Assembly: GCA_031288055.1 (NCBI GenBank)
Contig: JAITSD010000064.1
Coordinates: 1 to 13,334 of the forward strand
Length of the DNA stretch: 13,334 nucleotides
Reading direction: 5' to 3'
Source: Candidatus Opitulatrix roisinitermitis
GTDB lineage: Bacteria; Actinomycetota; Actinomycetes; Actinomycetales; Bifidobacteriaceae
Positions 1-6,807 of this stretch are shown piece after piece. Numbering within the stretch: the stretch's first letter is position 1; every line of letters starts with the position of its first letter. Made by a program: the position numbers and the translations under genes. The notes beneath the pieces are model-generated. The model saw nothing but the letters and a program-made list of their open reading frames with translations, did not search any database and was not told the origin of the DNA.

Positions 1-572
1 TCAGTATTTAGCGTACTATTAGCAAATGCACTTGACATATTTGTGGCTTGAGAACCAAATTGGGCTGGCAAAATAAAATTGCTTGGTAGCGAAACACTGG
101 CAAAAATATTTGACATATTCGTGGCTTGAGAACCAAACCCCGCAGGCAAGGAGAAATCAGCTGATAGAGTAGATTGTTGAAATAGATTTGACATATTAGC
201 AACAGAACCGCCAAAACCATCTGACCAAATTGGTGTAGATTTTAATATTGTTGATTTAAAGAAATTAGACATATTTGTGGCTGAAAACCCATAAAATGAT
301 GATAAATCAATAGTAACACCAGTAGATTTTGTTAAATTAGACAATAAGTTACTACTGTCTTCATTAGCTAACACACCGCCTTTAGATCCTATAACAATTT
401 CAGTGTTATTTTCCACACAAGCTAAAACGCCGTTTTTGCCATCAACAGATACATCTACCGGATTAGTGCAACTAGGTAAAGTATTTTGGAATGATATTTT
501 AGTAATCGCGTCTCTAGTTGGACTAGCTAAACCTAAAAAAGTCGCCGGATTAGCAGATTCAGCTTTCAAAAC
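1..572 (-). repeat. BspA/DUF285 module 3 of the surface protein (cut by window edge)
   Basis: The module starts at VLKAESANPATFLG with the Cys pair in CTNPVDVS and LACVEN, followed by NMSNFF, NMSNLF, NMSNIF and NMSSAF motifs up to the left edge. The cap motif seen in modules 1 and 2 has not been reached at position 1. Confidence 0.85.
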
Positions 573-3206
573 CGAACTATAATTTTTTATTTGAATATTA
601 TTAACAGTGGCACCCGTTTGGTCTATTAAAAAAGCCTGATCAATATTATCTTGCACTAAAACAGAATGGGTATTCCAAGATACACCAGTAAACATATTAG
701 TTTTAGTAGCGGCAGCATGATTATTAAAATCAGTAAATGACCAATCAATGTCACCGCCTAAAACGGCGTTTTGCCACATATTTGTCATATTTATGGCACG
801 ATTGGCAAATCTAGGAGGCAAAATTAAATTATCTGGCAAAGTTGCTCCTGCAAACATTGACTGCATATTGCTAGTAGTACTGCCAAAATTAGTTGGGCAG
901 TTTATCAAAATTTTTAATTTACTATTTTGAAAGAGACTTGACATATTGTCAATAATGTCGTTTTTTAAATTAGATAAATCTATATCAACCCCAGTCGATT
1001 TTGATAAATTAGCCAATAAATAAGAACTGTTATCATTAGCTAACACACCGCCATTAGCTCCTATGACGATTTCAGTATTATTTTCTACACAAGCCAAAAC
1101 CCCGCCGCCGCCATCAACGGAAACATCTGTAGGGTTAGAACATACCGGCAATTGATTTTGAAAAGATACTTTAGTTATAGCATCTCTAGTTGGATTAGAC
1201 AACCCTAAAAAAGTGCTAGGGTTTGAACCCTCCACTTTTAAATAAGAAGTTCCACCTTTAATCATAATATTATCAGGCAAAGCTTTAGTGTTATCCAAAA
1301 AAAAGTTTACTGAAGGCTCATTTAAAGCGTAAATAACATGATTATTCCAAACCGTGCCATCAAACATATTTTGCTTTTTAACACCAGTTCTATCAGTAAA
1401 ATCAGTCTGTTTCCATTCAATATTGCTTTGTAAAACAGCTTTGTCAAACATATTTGACATATCTTGGACTGCTATACCAAAATCACTAGGTAAAGCCAAA
1501 TTAACTGGCAACGAAGCACTCGCAAACATATTTGACATATTTTTAGAAGTATTAGCAAAATCTGGCGACCAATTTGACACTTGAGCTAATTTAGTATTAG
1601 CAAACATAGCAGCTGTATTAATTAAACCAGTTGTATTAAAATTTGTAAAATCAATTTGAACACCAGCTAAATTAGTTGAATTAGCCACTAATAAATTAGC
1701 AAATAAATTACTGCTATTAGAATTAGCTGGCACCTGACCAACTGACCCTACAACTAGTTCAGTTAAATTATTTACACAAACTAAAACCCCGCCGCTGCCA
1801 TCTGCCGAAACATCAGTAGGATTAGAACACTTGGGTAAAGTATCTTGGAATGATATTTTAGTAATTTGATCTCTAGTTGGATTAGATACACCTAAAAATG
1901 TACTAGGGTTTGAACCCTCCGCTTTTAAATAAGCTGATAAATTTAAAGTAGCAGCAGCTTTTTGTAAAAATAATACCATTTGTTGACGAGTTGTATTATA
2001 TTTCGGCCGAAAAACTATGTCACCGGCTTTAGTACAAGCTGGATCAGGACTGCCAAAAGCTGTGCAGGTAAAGCCTTTTGTAATATTATTTTTAACTAGC
2101 CAAGCTATAGGAGTATCTTGTCCGCTAGCTATTATTTGTTCTTTATCTTTAAAGGTACTCAAATAAGAATTAACTTCATCTGGCGTCATAGTTGGTGATG
2201 AAGCAAACTTATATAAAAATGTCGCCATTTGCACACGAGTAATTTTGCCCTCTGGATAATAAACTAAATCACCTTTTTTAGCACAAGTAATAACTGGTTT
2301 ACCTTTAGCTGTACACGAATAACCAGCAGTGATGCCTTGGGTTGACAGCCAATTAATATCGGCTTTATGAACTGATTTAGCTATATCTTTAAAAGCTGTA
2401 GGCGTGCCTTGGGTATTCGGATTACCGGCTAATTTATGAAAGAAGGTGGCCATTTGACCGCGAGTGGTTGGCGTAGCAGGATGAAAACCGCCATCCGAAT
2501 AGCCAGCTGTAATAGTGTAAATAGCTGCCCACTTAATAGCTGCTTGAAAGTTAGCTGGCAATTTAGCAATATCATTAAAGTTAGTTGAAGTTGCGATTGG
2601 ACTTAAAGCCACTGATATTGGCACACTGGATTGAACTGGATTACTCAAAATATTGTCAACAACTGTATAAACAACGGCGTTATAATTACCTGTTGATAAA
2701 TTATTAAACGAGGCATTAGTAATATTTGAATTAATATTATTTATTGATTGAGCCACGCTGGATATATTATTTATTAAATCAACTCGATAGGTATAACTAG
2801 CTGGGGGCGTATCTGGGGCAGACCAAGTAACCACAACTGAATTATGATTTTGACTTCTAGAAATAGTCACATTATTAACAGCTGGCGGTGGATCAATTAA
2901 ATTGTTAGGGGCGGTTTTGTTAGATGCGTGATCGTTAGATATGTGATCATTAGATGCGTGGTTATTATTAGCTGAAGTACTTGTCTTTTGAGTTTGAGCC
3001 GTTTGAGATGATTCAGCTTGAGCAAGAGGTGTGTTGGCTATTGGCAAAATAGTAAAGCACAATGCTATTATTATAACTGCTATTAAATTATTTAGCACAA
3101 AACTTTTATTTATAATTTTAAACTTACTATTTTTTAATTCAACTTCCAAATTTCTATTTAAAATATTTTTCATTAATCTACTTATTTTTAGCAATTTATT
3201 TAACAA
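1..3206 (-). CDS. Secreted SLH-domain surface protein with three BspA/DUF285 modules (C-terminus beyond window)
   Basis: One frame stays open from the start to the left edge (1068 codons visible), so the C-terminus is missing. In order, numbering from TTG 3206: a basic N-region, a hydrophobic stretch at about 41-56 and a likely signal-peptidase site after Ala-Gln-Ala (62-64); a polar Asn/Ser/Thr/His linker; a fibronectin-III-like domain at about 109-200; three S-layer homology domains at about 210-261, 272-336 and 352-419, each ending in a TR-x-QM helix motif; then repeat modules starting at 426, 655 and 879. The modules carry repeated NMSNMF-type motifs of the BspA/DUF285 (Listeria-Bacteroides) leucine-rich-repeat kind. 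SLH2 and SLH3 each hold a Cys pair, suggesting extracellular disulfides. Likely role: cell-wall-anchored adhesin or S-layer-associated protein; the ligand is unknown. Start choice: TTG 3206 follows AAGGTGAG with a 5-nt spacer and keeps the frame. ATG 3173 is the alternative but has no Shine-Dalgarno; both retain the signal peptide. Confidence 0.9.
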   Translation of the reverse strand, partial: MLNKLLKISRLMKNILNRNLEVELKNSKFKIINKSFVLNNLIAVIIIALCFTILPIANTPLAQAESSQTAQTQKTSTSANNNHASNDHISNDHASNKTAPNNLIDPPPAVNNVTISRSQNHNSVVVTWSAPDTPPASYTYRVDLINNISSVAQSINNINSNITNASFNNLSTGNYNAVVYTVVDNILSNPVQSSVPISVALSPIATSTNFNDIAKLPANFQAAIKWAAIYTITAGYSDGGFHPATPTTRGQMATFFHKLAGNPNTQGTPTAFKDIAKSVHKADINWLSTQGITAGYSCTAKGKPVITCAKKGDLVYYPEGKITRVQMATFLYKFASSPTMTPDEVNSYLSTFKDKEQIIASGQDTPIAWLVKNNITKGFTCTAFGSPDPACTKAGDIVFRPKYNTTRQQMVLFLQKAAATLNLSAYLKAEGSNPSTFLGVSNPTRDQITKISFQDTLPKCSNPTDVSADGSGGVLVCVNNLTELVVGSVGQVPANSNSSNLFANLLVANSTNLAGVQIDFTNFNTTGLINTAAMFANTKLAQVSNWSPDFANTSKNMSNMFASASLPVNLALPSDFGIAVQDMSNMFDKAVLQSNIEWKQTDFTDRTGVKKQNMFDGTVWNNHVIYALNEPSVNFFLDNTKALPDNIMIKGGTSYLKVEGSNPSTFLGLSNPTRDAITKVSFQNQLPVCSNPTDVSVDGGGGVLACVENNTEIVIGANGGVLANDNSSYLLANLSKSTGVDIDLSNLKNDIIDNMSSLFQNSKLKILINCPTNFGSTTSNMQSMFAGATLPDNLILPPRFANRAINMTNMWQNAVLGGDIDWSFTDFNNHAAATKTNMFTGVSWNTHSVLVQDNIDQAFLIDQTGATVNNIQIKNYSSVLKAESANPATFLGLASPTRDAITKISFQNTLPSCTNPVDVSVDGKNGVLACVENNTEIVIGSKGGVLANEDSSNLLSNLTKSTGVTIDLSSFYGFSATNMSNFFKSTILKSTPIWSDGFGGSVANMSNLFQQSTLSADFSLPAGFGSQATNMSNIFASVSLPSNFILPAQFGSQATNMSSAFANSTLNT
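573..1244 (-). repeat. BspA/DUF285 module 2 of the surface protein (224 codons)
   Basis: The module starts at YLKVEGSNPSTFLG, has the same Cys pair (CSNPTDVS, LACVEN), the motifs NMSSLF, NMQSMF and NMTNMW, and the cap TNMFTGVSWN. Module order and spacing match module 1 throughout, with scattered substitutions. Confidence 0.88.
1245..1931 (-). repeat. BspA/DUF285 module 1 of the surface protein (229 codons)
   Basis: The module starts at YLKAEGSNPSTFLG. It has a front subdomain with a conserved Cys pair (in CSNPTDVS and LVCVNN), then DUF285-type repeats of about 25 residues with motifs NMSNMF and DMSNMF, and closes with a QNMFDGTVWN cap. The first 80 or so nucleotides are very similar to those of module 2, pointing to tandem duplication. 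Confidence 0.88.
2919..2960 (-). repeat. 15-nt in-frame repeats encoding a HASND-type linker
   Basis: Nearly three copies of a 15-nt unit encode His-Ala/Ile-Ser-Asn-Asp/Lys in the polar linker between the signal peptide and the fibronectin-III-like domain of the surface protein. The unit length is a multiple of three, so copy-number change would alter linker length without shifting the frame. Confidence 0.75.
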
Positions 3207-3211
3207 AATAA

Positions 3212-3219
3212 CTCACCTT
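3212..3219 (-). promoter_or_regulatory. Shine-Dalgarno site deciding a TTG start for the surface protein
   Basis: AAGGTGAG contains AGGTGA, complementary to the 16S tail segment UCACCU. It lies 5 nt before TTG 3206-3204, in frame with the surface protein. The ATG at 3173-3171 has only AT-rich sequence before it. A second site, AAGGA, lies a little upstream and precedes a seven-codon open frame (MKGELFC, stop), which covers this site and ends on the TTG. Confidence 0.55.
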
Positions 3220-3296
3220 TCATATTTTTTCCTTAAATTCAAGTATTTCACTTCTCCAACTATCTATCATATATTTTATCTTAAATAACTTTAAAA

Positions 3297-3329
3297 CAAA
3301 AAAATAACAAATAAGTAACTATTTAGTTA
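3297..3329 (-). terminator. Weak hairpin plus T-rich tract after the hydrogenase gene
   Basis: On the minus strand TAACT and AGTTA pair around an AAAT loop (3329-3316), followed by a T-rich stretch containing seven consecutive T. The stem is only 5 bp of mostly A-T pairs, so termination would be weak. It sits in the 140-bp gap between the hydrogenase and surface protein genes. Confidence 0.25.
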
Positions 3330-3346
3330 ATATTTAAACTGAAAAA

Positions 3347-5065
3347 TTAATAGATTTGATGTAAATATTTATGTGCTTTAACTGATTGTGGTTTGTCAAA
3401 AAAATTAGCATAAATTTGCTTAATTTCAGGATTTTCGTGACTTTTTCTAATAACAGCCCTCTCGTCTTGATTATATAAAACACTAGCTCTTAATTTTTTC
3501 CAATCACCCAAAAGAGCCGTCTTATTAGAAATATGTGGCTGTCCGCCGCCACCTATACAACCAGCTTCACAGGCCATAACTTCTATAAAATGATAATTTT
3601 TAAACTCACCCGAATCAACAAAATCAAATAAATTAGCCGCCCCATCAATCACAGCTAATTTTAAATTAACTGAACCAATAGTCATTTCAGATTCCTTGAT
3701 TCCTTTAAATCCCCTAATAGCACAATAATCAATAACTGGCACACTTTGACCCATTAAAGTATCTTTAGCAGTTCGCACAGCCGCTTCCATAACACCACCT
3801 GTAACACCAAAGAGATTTCCAGCACCAGAATATTCACCCATTAATTTATCAGCTTTGCCATCCTCTAATTTAGCCAAACGAATTTTACGAATTTGTAAAA
3901 GTTCAGCTAACTCGCGAGTGGTTAACACAGCATCGACATTTTGATAACCATCATTAGACATAATTTCTCTATCAGCTTCATACTTTTTAGCTGTGCAAGG
4001 CACTATAGAAACTGTAAAAATATTTGCTGGATCTAAGTTTTTCTGTTCAGCAAAATAGCTTTTAACACTAGCTCCATAAATTTGTTGCGGCGATTTAACA
4101 GATGAAACATTAGGTTTTAATTCAGGAAAATAATTTTCAACCTGTCTTATCCAAGCTGGACAACAGCTGGTAAACATCGGGAAAGGGCCGTTATTTTTAA
4201 TTCTCTCCACCAATTCAGCCGATTCTTCCATAATAGTTAAATCAGCCGCATAATTCAAATCAAAAACACTTTTAAAACCTACTTGTCGCAAAGCTGTATA
4301 TATTTTACCCGTCACATCAGTACCCATAGGCAATCTAAACAATTCGCCTAAAGCGGCTCTAATAGCTGGAGCTATTGCCACAACAGTGTGCAATTTATTA
4401 TTAGCCAAAGCTTTTTGTACTCTATCAATATGGGTAGTAACTTGTATAGCTGCCACAGGGCAAGCTGCCACACATTGACCACATAATAAACAATTACTAG
4501 CTTCAAACCCATCAGGATTTGCTGGACGAACCGCCCTCCCCCAATCGGCTTTTTGAATTGTAACCGATTTAGTTCTAGTTTTAGCAGCACAAGTTGACAC
4601 ACATCGCGAACACAAAACGCATTTATTTGAATCAATAGTTAAGGTTGACCCCACATATATTTTAGTTGAATCTGCTTGATAAGGTGGATTAGCTTTAGCC
4701 CTTGTGGTTTGAACTAGTTTTAAAAGTTCACAATTAGTCCTACGATAACAAATAGCACAAGAAAAATCATGTTTAGTTAAAAGCTTTTCAACTGCTTTCG
4801 TTTGAAAATCTTTTAATTCGTTTGACTTTGTCACAACTTTTAAATTATCCTCTAATTTAACTAAACAAGCTGGCTTAGCTCTAGTCTTACCAGAAGAATC
4901 AGTTATCTCAACACGACATAAGCCACACTTACCTTTATTTACACCGCAAGGTAAATAACATAAAGCTAAAACTTCAATATTATTTTTATAACAAAACTCT
5001 AATAAAGATAAACTTTTGTCAGACTGATTAATCTTAAATTCTTGTCCATCAATAGTTACATCCAT
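3347..5065 (-). CDS. hydA: [FeFe] hydrogenase, monomeric, four-cluster (CpI-like) type
   Basis: This 572-residue enzyme should catalyse reversible 2H+ + 2e- to H2, probably with ferredoxin, in the cytoplasm. Domains in order: an N-terminal [2Fe-2S] ferredoxin domain (Cys36, 47, 50, 67); a His-Cys [4Fe-4S] site (His99, Cys103, 106, 112); a 2x[4Fe-4S] domain (Cys149, 152, 155, 159 and 192, 195, 198, 202); the H-cluster domain with TSCCPAW (Cys301/302), VPCTAKKYE (Cys357) and MACEAGCIGGGGQP (Cys499/503); and a C-terminal small-subunit domain from about 515 (SHENP, AHKYLH). Length matches Clostridium pasteurianum CpI. Proton-path residues Cys301, Glu281, Glu284 and Ser321 are present by alignment from memory. 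The residue matching CpI Met353 is Val355. No HydE, HydF or HydG maturase is in the window. The gene looks monocistronic and diverges from infC. ATG 5065 has no Shine-Dalgarno, but a TATAAT ends 6 nt upstream. Confidence 0.97.
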   Translation of the reverse strand: MDVTIDGQEFKINQSDKSLSLLEFCYKNNIEVLALCYLPCGVNKGKCGLCRVEITDSSGKTRAKPACLVKLEDNLKVVTKSNELKDFQTKAVEKLLTKHDFSCAICYRRTNCELLKLVQTTRAKANPPYQADSTKIYVGSTLTIDSNKCVLCSRCVSTCAAKTRTKSVTIQKADWGRAVRPANPDGFEASNCLLCGQCVAACPVAAIQVTTHIDRVQKALANNKLHTVVAIAPAIRAALGELFRLPMGTDVTGKIYTALRQVGFKSVFDLNYAADLTIMEESAELVERIKNNGPFPMFTSCCPAWIRQVENYFPELKPNVSSVKSPQQIYGASVKSYFAEQKNLDPANIFTVSIVPCTAKKYEADREIMSNDGYQNVDAVLTTRELAELLQIRKIRLAKLEDGKADKLMGEYSGAGNLFGVTGGVMEAAVRTAKDTLMGQSVPVIDYCAIRGFKGIKESEMTIGSVNLKLAVIDGAANLFDFVDSGEFKNYHFIEVMACEAGCIGGGGQPHISNKTALLGDWKKLRASVLYNQDERAVIRKSHENPEIKQIYANFFDKPQSVKAHKYLHQIY

Positions 5066-5071
5066 AAATTA

Positions 5072-5091
5072 ATTATATAGTAACCATTATA
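5072..5091 (-). promoter_or_regulatory. Two TATAAT boxes ahead of the hydrogenase gene
   Basis: Two perfect minus-strand TATAAT boxes lie at 5091-5086 and 5077-5072. The downstream box ends 6 nt before ATG 5065, which would place transcription start at or next to the start codon (leaderless). The upstream box has a weak -35 candidate TTTTCA (5113-5108) at 16-bp spacing. No Shine-Dalgarno sequence occurs before the ATG. Which box is used cannot be told from sequence. Confidence 0.5.
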
Positions 5092-5144
5092 AAAAATGCT
5101 AGATTTATGAAAATCTTAAAATCAACATAACGATTAACAAAAAA

Positions 5145-5173
5145 TTGTGAAAGTTATAATAAATTGTTATACT
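5145..5173 (+). promoter_or_regulatory. Sigma70-type promoter of the infC operon
   Basis: -35 TTGTGA (5145-5150), a 17-bp spacer and -10 TATACT (5168-5173) predict a start near 5180, exactly where the leader hairpin begins. An alternative TATAAT at 5155-5160 has only a poorly spaced -35 (TTAACA, 15 bp). Confidence 0.7.
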
Positions 5174-5179
5174 GATATT

Positions 5180-5310
5180 AAAGTGGTTGTTCCCACCGAC
5201 TTTAGTAAACAATAGATGCAAATTGACTGGAGCGGTTTTAAAAATTATTTTTTAATAAAGGAATCTCCACTTATAAAAAATAACGAATTTTTTAATTTCA
5301 AGGAGATGAT
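5180..5310 (+). ncRNA. Structured 5' leader of infC-rpmI-rplT, possible autoregulatory (L20-leader-like) element
   Basis: The leader of about 130 nt opens with a hairpin: TAAAGTGGT (5179-5187) pairs with ACC-G-ACTTTA (5195-5204) with one bulged G. The segment ATCTCCACTT (5263-5272) has three competing partners: AAGTGG (5181-5186), TGGAG (5228-5232), and GGAGAT (5302-5307), which contains the infC Shine-Dalgarno. The last pairing encloses an A-T hairpin (AAAAAAT with ATTTTTT) and would block infC translation. In Firmicutes and Enterobacteria, L20 represses this operon through its leader; I infer a comparable switch here, but homology to the Rfam L20 leader cannot be checked by eye. Confidence 0.5.
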
Positions 5311-5931
5311 ATAAAAGAGTCGAAAATAAATAATGATATTGTGGCAACTAAAGTTCGTCTAATTGGTGTCGATGGTCAACAAAAAGGAATTGTTGATCTT
5401 GATGAAGCTAAAAAGATAGCTAAATCAGTTAGTTTAGATTTAGTGGAAATAGTGGCTAATGCCGAACCACCAGTTGTAAAAATACTAAATTATTCTAAAT
5501 TTAGATACGACCAAGCTCATAAAGCTCGGGTTGATCGCAAAAAACAGGCTAACGCAGAAGTCAAGGAAATTAGATTTAGACTCAAAATTGAACCTAATGA
5601 CTATGAAATTAAAAAGAAAAAAGTAATAAAGTTCTTAGAAAGCGGTGATAAAGTCAAAGTTGGAATAATGTTTAAAGGGCGTGAACAAGCACATCCTGAA
5701 AAAGGGGTTGGTCTTTTAAACAATATAGTAAAAGAAATTGGTGATTTAGCTGTTGTGGAATCTAAACCAGCTCATGATGGTAGAAATATGACAATGGTTT
5801 TATCTCCCACTCAAAAAAAAGTGGCTATTGTCAGCCAACAGCGACAAGAATCAACTAATAAAAAACTTAATCGACTAGATAGAATACAAAAACGACAACA
5901 AAAAAGAAAGGAATCTGATGCCAAAAAATAA
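5311..5931 (+). CDS. infC: Translation initiation factor IF-3, with apparent AUA start codon
   Basis: IF-3 binds the 30S subunit, blocks premature 50S joining and checks the start codon-initiator tRNA match. The N-domain signature is clear (INNDIVATKVRLIG, then DLVEIVANAEPPVVKILNYSKF), followed by the C-domain (KEIRFRLKIEPNDYEIK, KVKVGIMFKGRE, GRNMTMVLSP) and a basic tail of about 35 residues that is longer than usual. GTG 5341 is the first conventional start but would cut off the conserved INNDI segment and has no ribosome site. AAGGAG at 5300-5305, a 5-nt spacer and in-frame ATA at 5311 give a 206-residue protein beginning MKESKINNDI. Non-canonical starts (AUU in E. coli) are known for infC and support autoregulation by IF-3. 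The gene overlaps rpmI by 14 nt. Confidence 0.95.
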   Translation: MKESKINNDIVATKVRLIGVDGQQKGIVDLDEAKKIAKSVSLDLVEIVANAEPPVVKILNYSKFRYDQAHKARVDRKKQANAEVKEIRFRLKIEPNDYEIKKKKVIKFLESGDKVKVGIMFKGREQAHPEKGVGLLNNIVKEIGDLAVVESKPAHDGRNMTMVLSPTQKKVAIVSQQRQESTNKKLNRLDRIQKRQQKRKESDAKK

Positions 5932-6112
5932 AACTCATAGCGGTTCAAAAAAAAGATTTAAAACAACCGGCAGTAAAAAATTAAAAATGGCTGGAATTAA
6001 TATGCGTCACAATTTAGAACATAAATCATCAAAAAAGAAAAGAGCCTTAAAACAAGATAGTATTTTGAATAAAAGTGATGCTAAAAGAGCTAAAAATTTA
6101 TTAGGTATTTAG
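5918..6112 (+). CDS. rpmI: 50S ribosomal protein bL35
   Basis: This 64-residue basic protein is a structural component of the large ribosomal subunit. It begins MPKNKTHSGSKKRFKTTGS and has the usual bL35 length and Lys/Arg-rich composition, ending in the characteristic KRAKNLLGI-type tail. ATG 5918 lies inside the end of infC and is served by AAGGA six bases upstream; the 14-nt overlap suggests translational coupling to infC. The order infC-rpmI-rplT is the classic bacterial arrangement. Confidence 0.97.
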   Translation: MPKNKTHSGSKKRFKTTGSKKLKMAGINMRHNLEHKSSKKKRALKQDSILNKSDAKRAKNLLGI

Positions 6113-6122
6113 GAGTGTAATA

Positions 6123-6476
6123 ATGGCTAGAATTAAAAGAGCAGTTGCTGCTCATAAAAAAAGAAAAGTGGTTTTAGAACGAGCTAAAGGCTACAGAGGT
6201 GCTAGATCACGGCTTTATAGATCTGCAAAAGAACAATTATTGCACTCTTTTAATTATTCTTTTAGAGATAGGCGAGCTAGAAAAGGTGACTTCCGCCGTT
6301 TATGGATTACCCGTATAAATGCTGCCGCTAGACAAAATGATATAACTTATAATAGATTTATTGAGGGTATTAAAAAAGCTGGTGTAGACTTAGATCGTAG
6401 AATCTTAGCCGATATAGCAGTGAATGATAGTAAAACATTTATGGAATTAGTCAAAATTGCTAAATCAGTTAAATAA
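6123..6476 (+). CDS. rplT: 50S ribosomal protein bL20
   Basis: The product has 117 residues, the normal length. It binds 23S rRNA early in large-subunit assembly and in several bacteria is the autogenous repressor of its own operon. The start MARIKRAV, the central RRARKGDFRRLWITRINAA block and the KAGVDLDRRILADIA block are diagnostic. ATG is preceded by GGAG at 7-nt spacing, 10 nt after the rpmI stop. No convincing terminator lies between it and the tRNA gene 51 bp downstream. Confidence 0.98.
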   Translation: MARIKRAVAAHKKRKVVLERAKGYRGARSRLYRSAKEQLLHSFNYSFRDRRARKGDFRRLWITRINAAARQNDITYNRFIEGIKKAGVDLDRRILADIAVNDSKTFMELVKIAKSVK

Positions 6477-6527
6477 ACTCCATAGATAATTTAAAATTAT
6501 ATAAAATGAAAAACTAAATAAAGATTT

Positions 6528-6614
6528 GGAGATGTGCCTGAGCGGCCGAAAGGGGCTCCCTGCTAAGGAGTTAAACCAGTAATGGTTTCGGAGGTTCGAA
6601 TCCTCTCATCTCCG
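6528..6614 (+). tRNA. tRNA-Ser (anticodon GCU)
   Basis: Acceptor strands GGAGATG (6528-6534) and CATCTCC (6607-6613) pair fully, with discriminator G6614. The anticodon arm GCTCC / GGAGT encloses loop CTGCTAA, anticodon GCT at 6562-6564, reading AGC/AGU serine codons. The long variable arm (AAACC pairing with GGTTT) is a class II feature of tRNA-Ser. The T loop is TTCGAAT. The 3' CCA is not encoded, so a CCA-adding enzyme is needed. It lies 51 bp after rplT and may be co-transcribed with it. Confidence 0.97.
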
Positions 6615-6772
6615 CAGAAATATATTTTTTTATACTACAATTTGCTCATACAAAAATGTGTTTTATTATAAAATATTTGATCATGATAATTTACTTTGAT
6701 AAGAGTAATTAATTTATTAACACTAATAGCATAATTAACTTTGATCTTTTTTCCACAGAATAAAATAATTAT

Positions 6773-6801
6773 TTGAATTAACTAATAACTTACCCTAAAC
6801 T
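6773..6801 (+). promoter_or_regulatory. Promoter of the comF-like gene, leaderless geometry
   Basis: -35 TTGAAT (6773-6778), a 17-bp spacer and -10 TAAACT (6796-6801), followed by six bases (TTAAAA) and then ATG 6808. No Shine-Dalgarno is present. The -35 hexamer, spacer and -10-to-ATG distance match those of the small membrane protein gene at 13006. Confidence 0.6.
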
Positions 6802-6807
6802 TTAAAA

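Noticed and set aside
748..1584. Plus-strand open frames at 748-930 and 1354-1584
   Set aside because: They lie antisense to the surface protein, follow its repeat pattern and have no ribosome sites; they are shadows.
1..1600. Recurring motifs containing gacatatt (reverse of NMSNMF codons) resembling spaced repeats such as a CRISPR array
   Set aside because: The copies are imperfect, unevenly spaced and all in frame in one protein; they are DUF285 repeat motifs.
3031..3288. Plus-strand frame of 85 codons over the start of the surface protein
   Set aside because: Low-complexity, Phe/Leu/Lys-rich product antisense to the signal peptide and upstream AT-rich gap; no ribosome site or promoter.
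4372..4635. Second minus-strand frame inside the hydrogenase gene
   Set aside because: Out-of-frame shadow of the ferredoxin-domain coding sequence, with no independent signals.
5306..5314. ATG at 5306 as the infC start
   Set aside because: It directly abuts the Shine-Dalgarno, is in another frame and meets a TAA after two codons.
6615..6807. Possible hidden gene or RNA in the 193-bp gap between the tRNA and comF
   Set aside because: AT-rich sequence with no coding frame, strong hairpin or tRNA-like fold; only the comF promoter at its end is supported.
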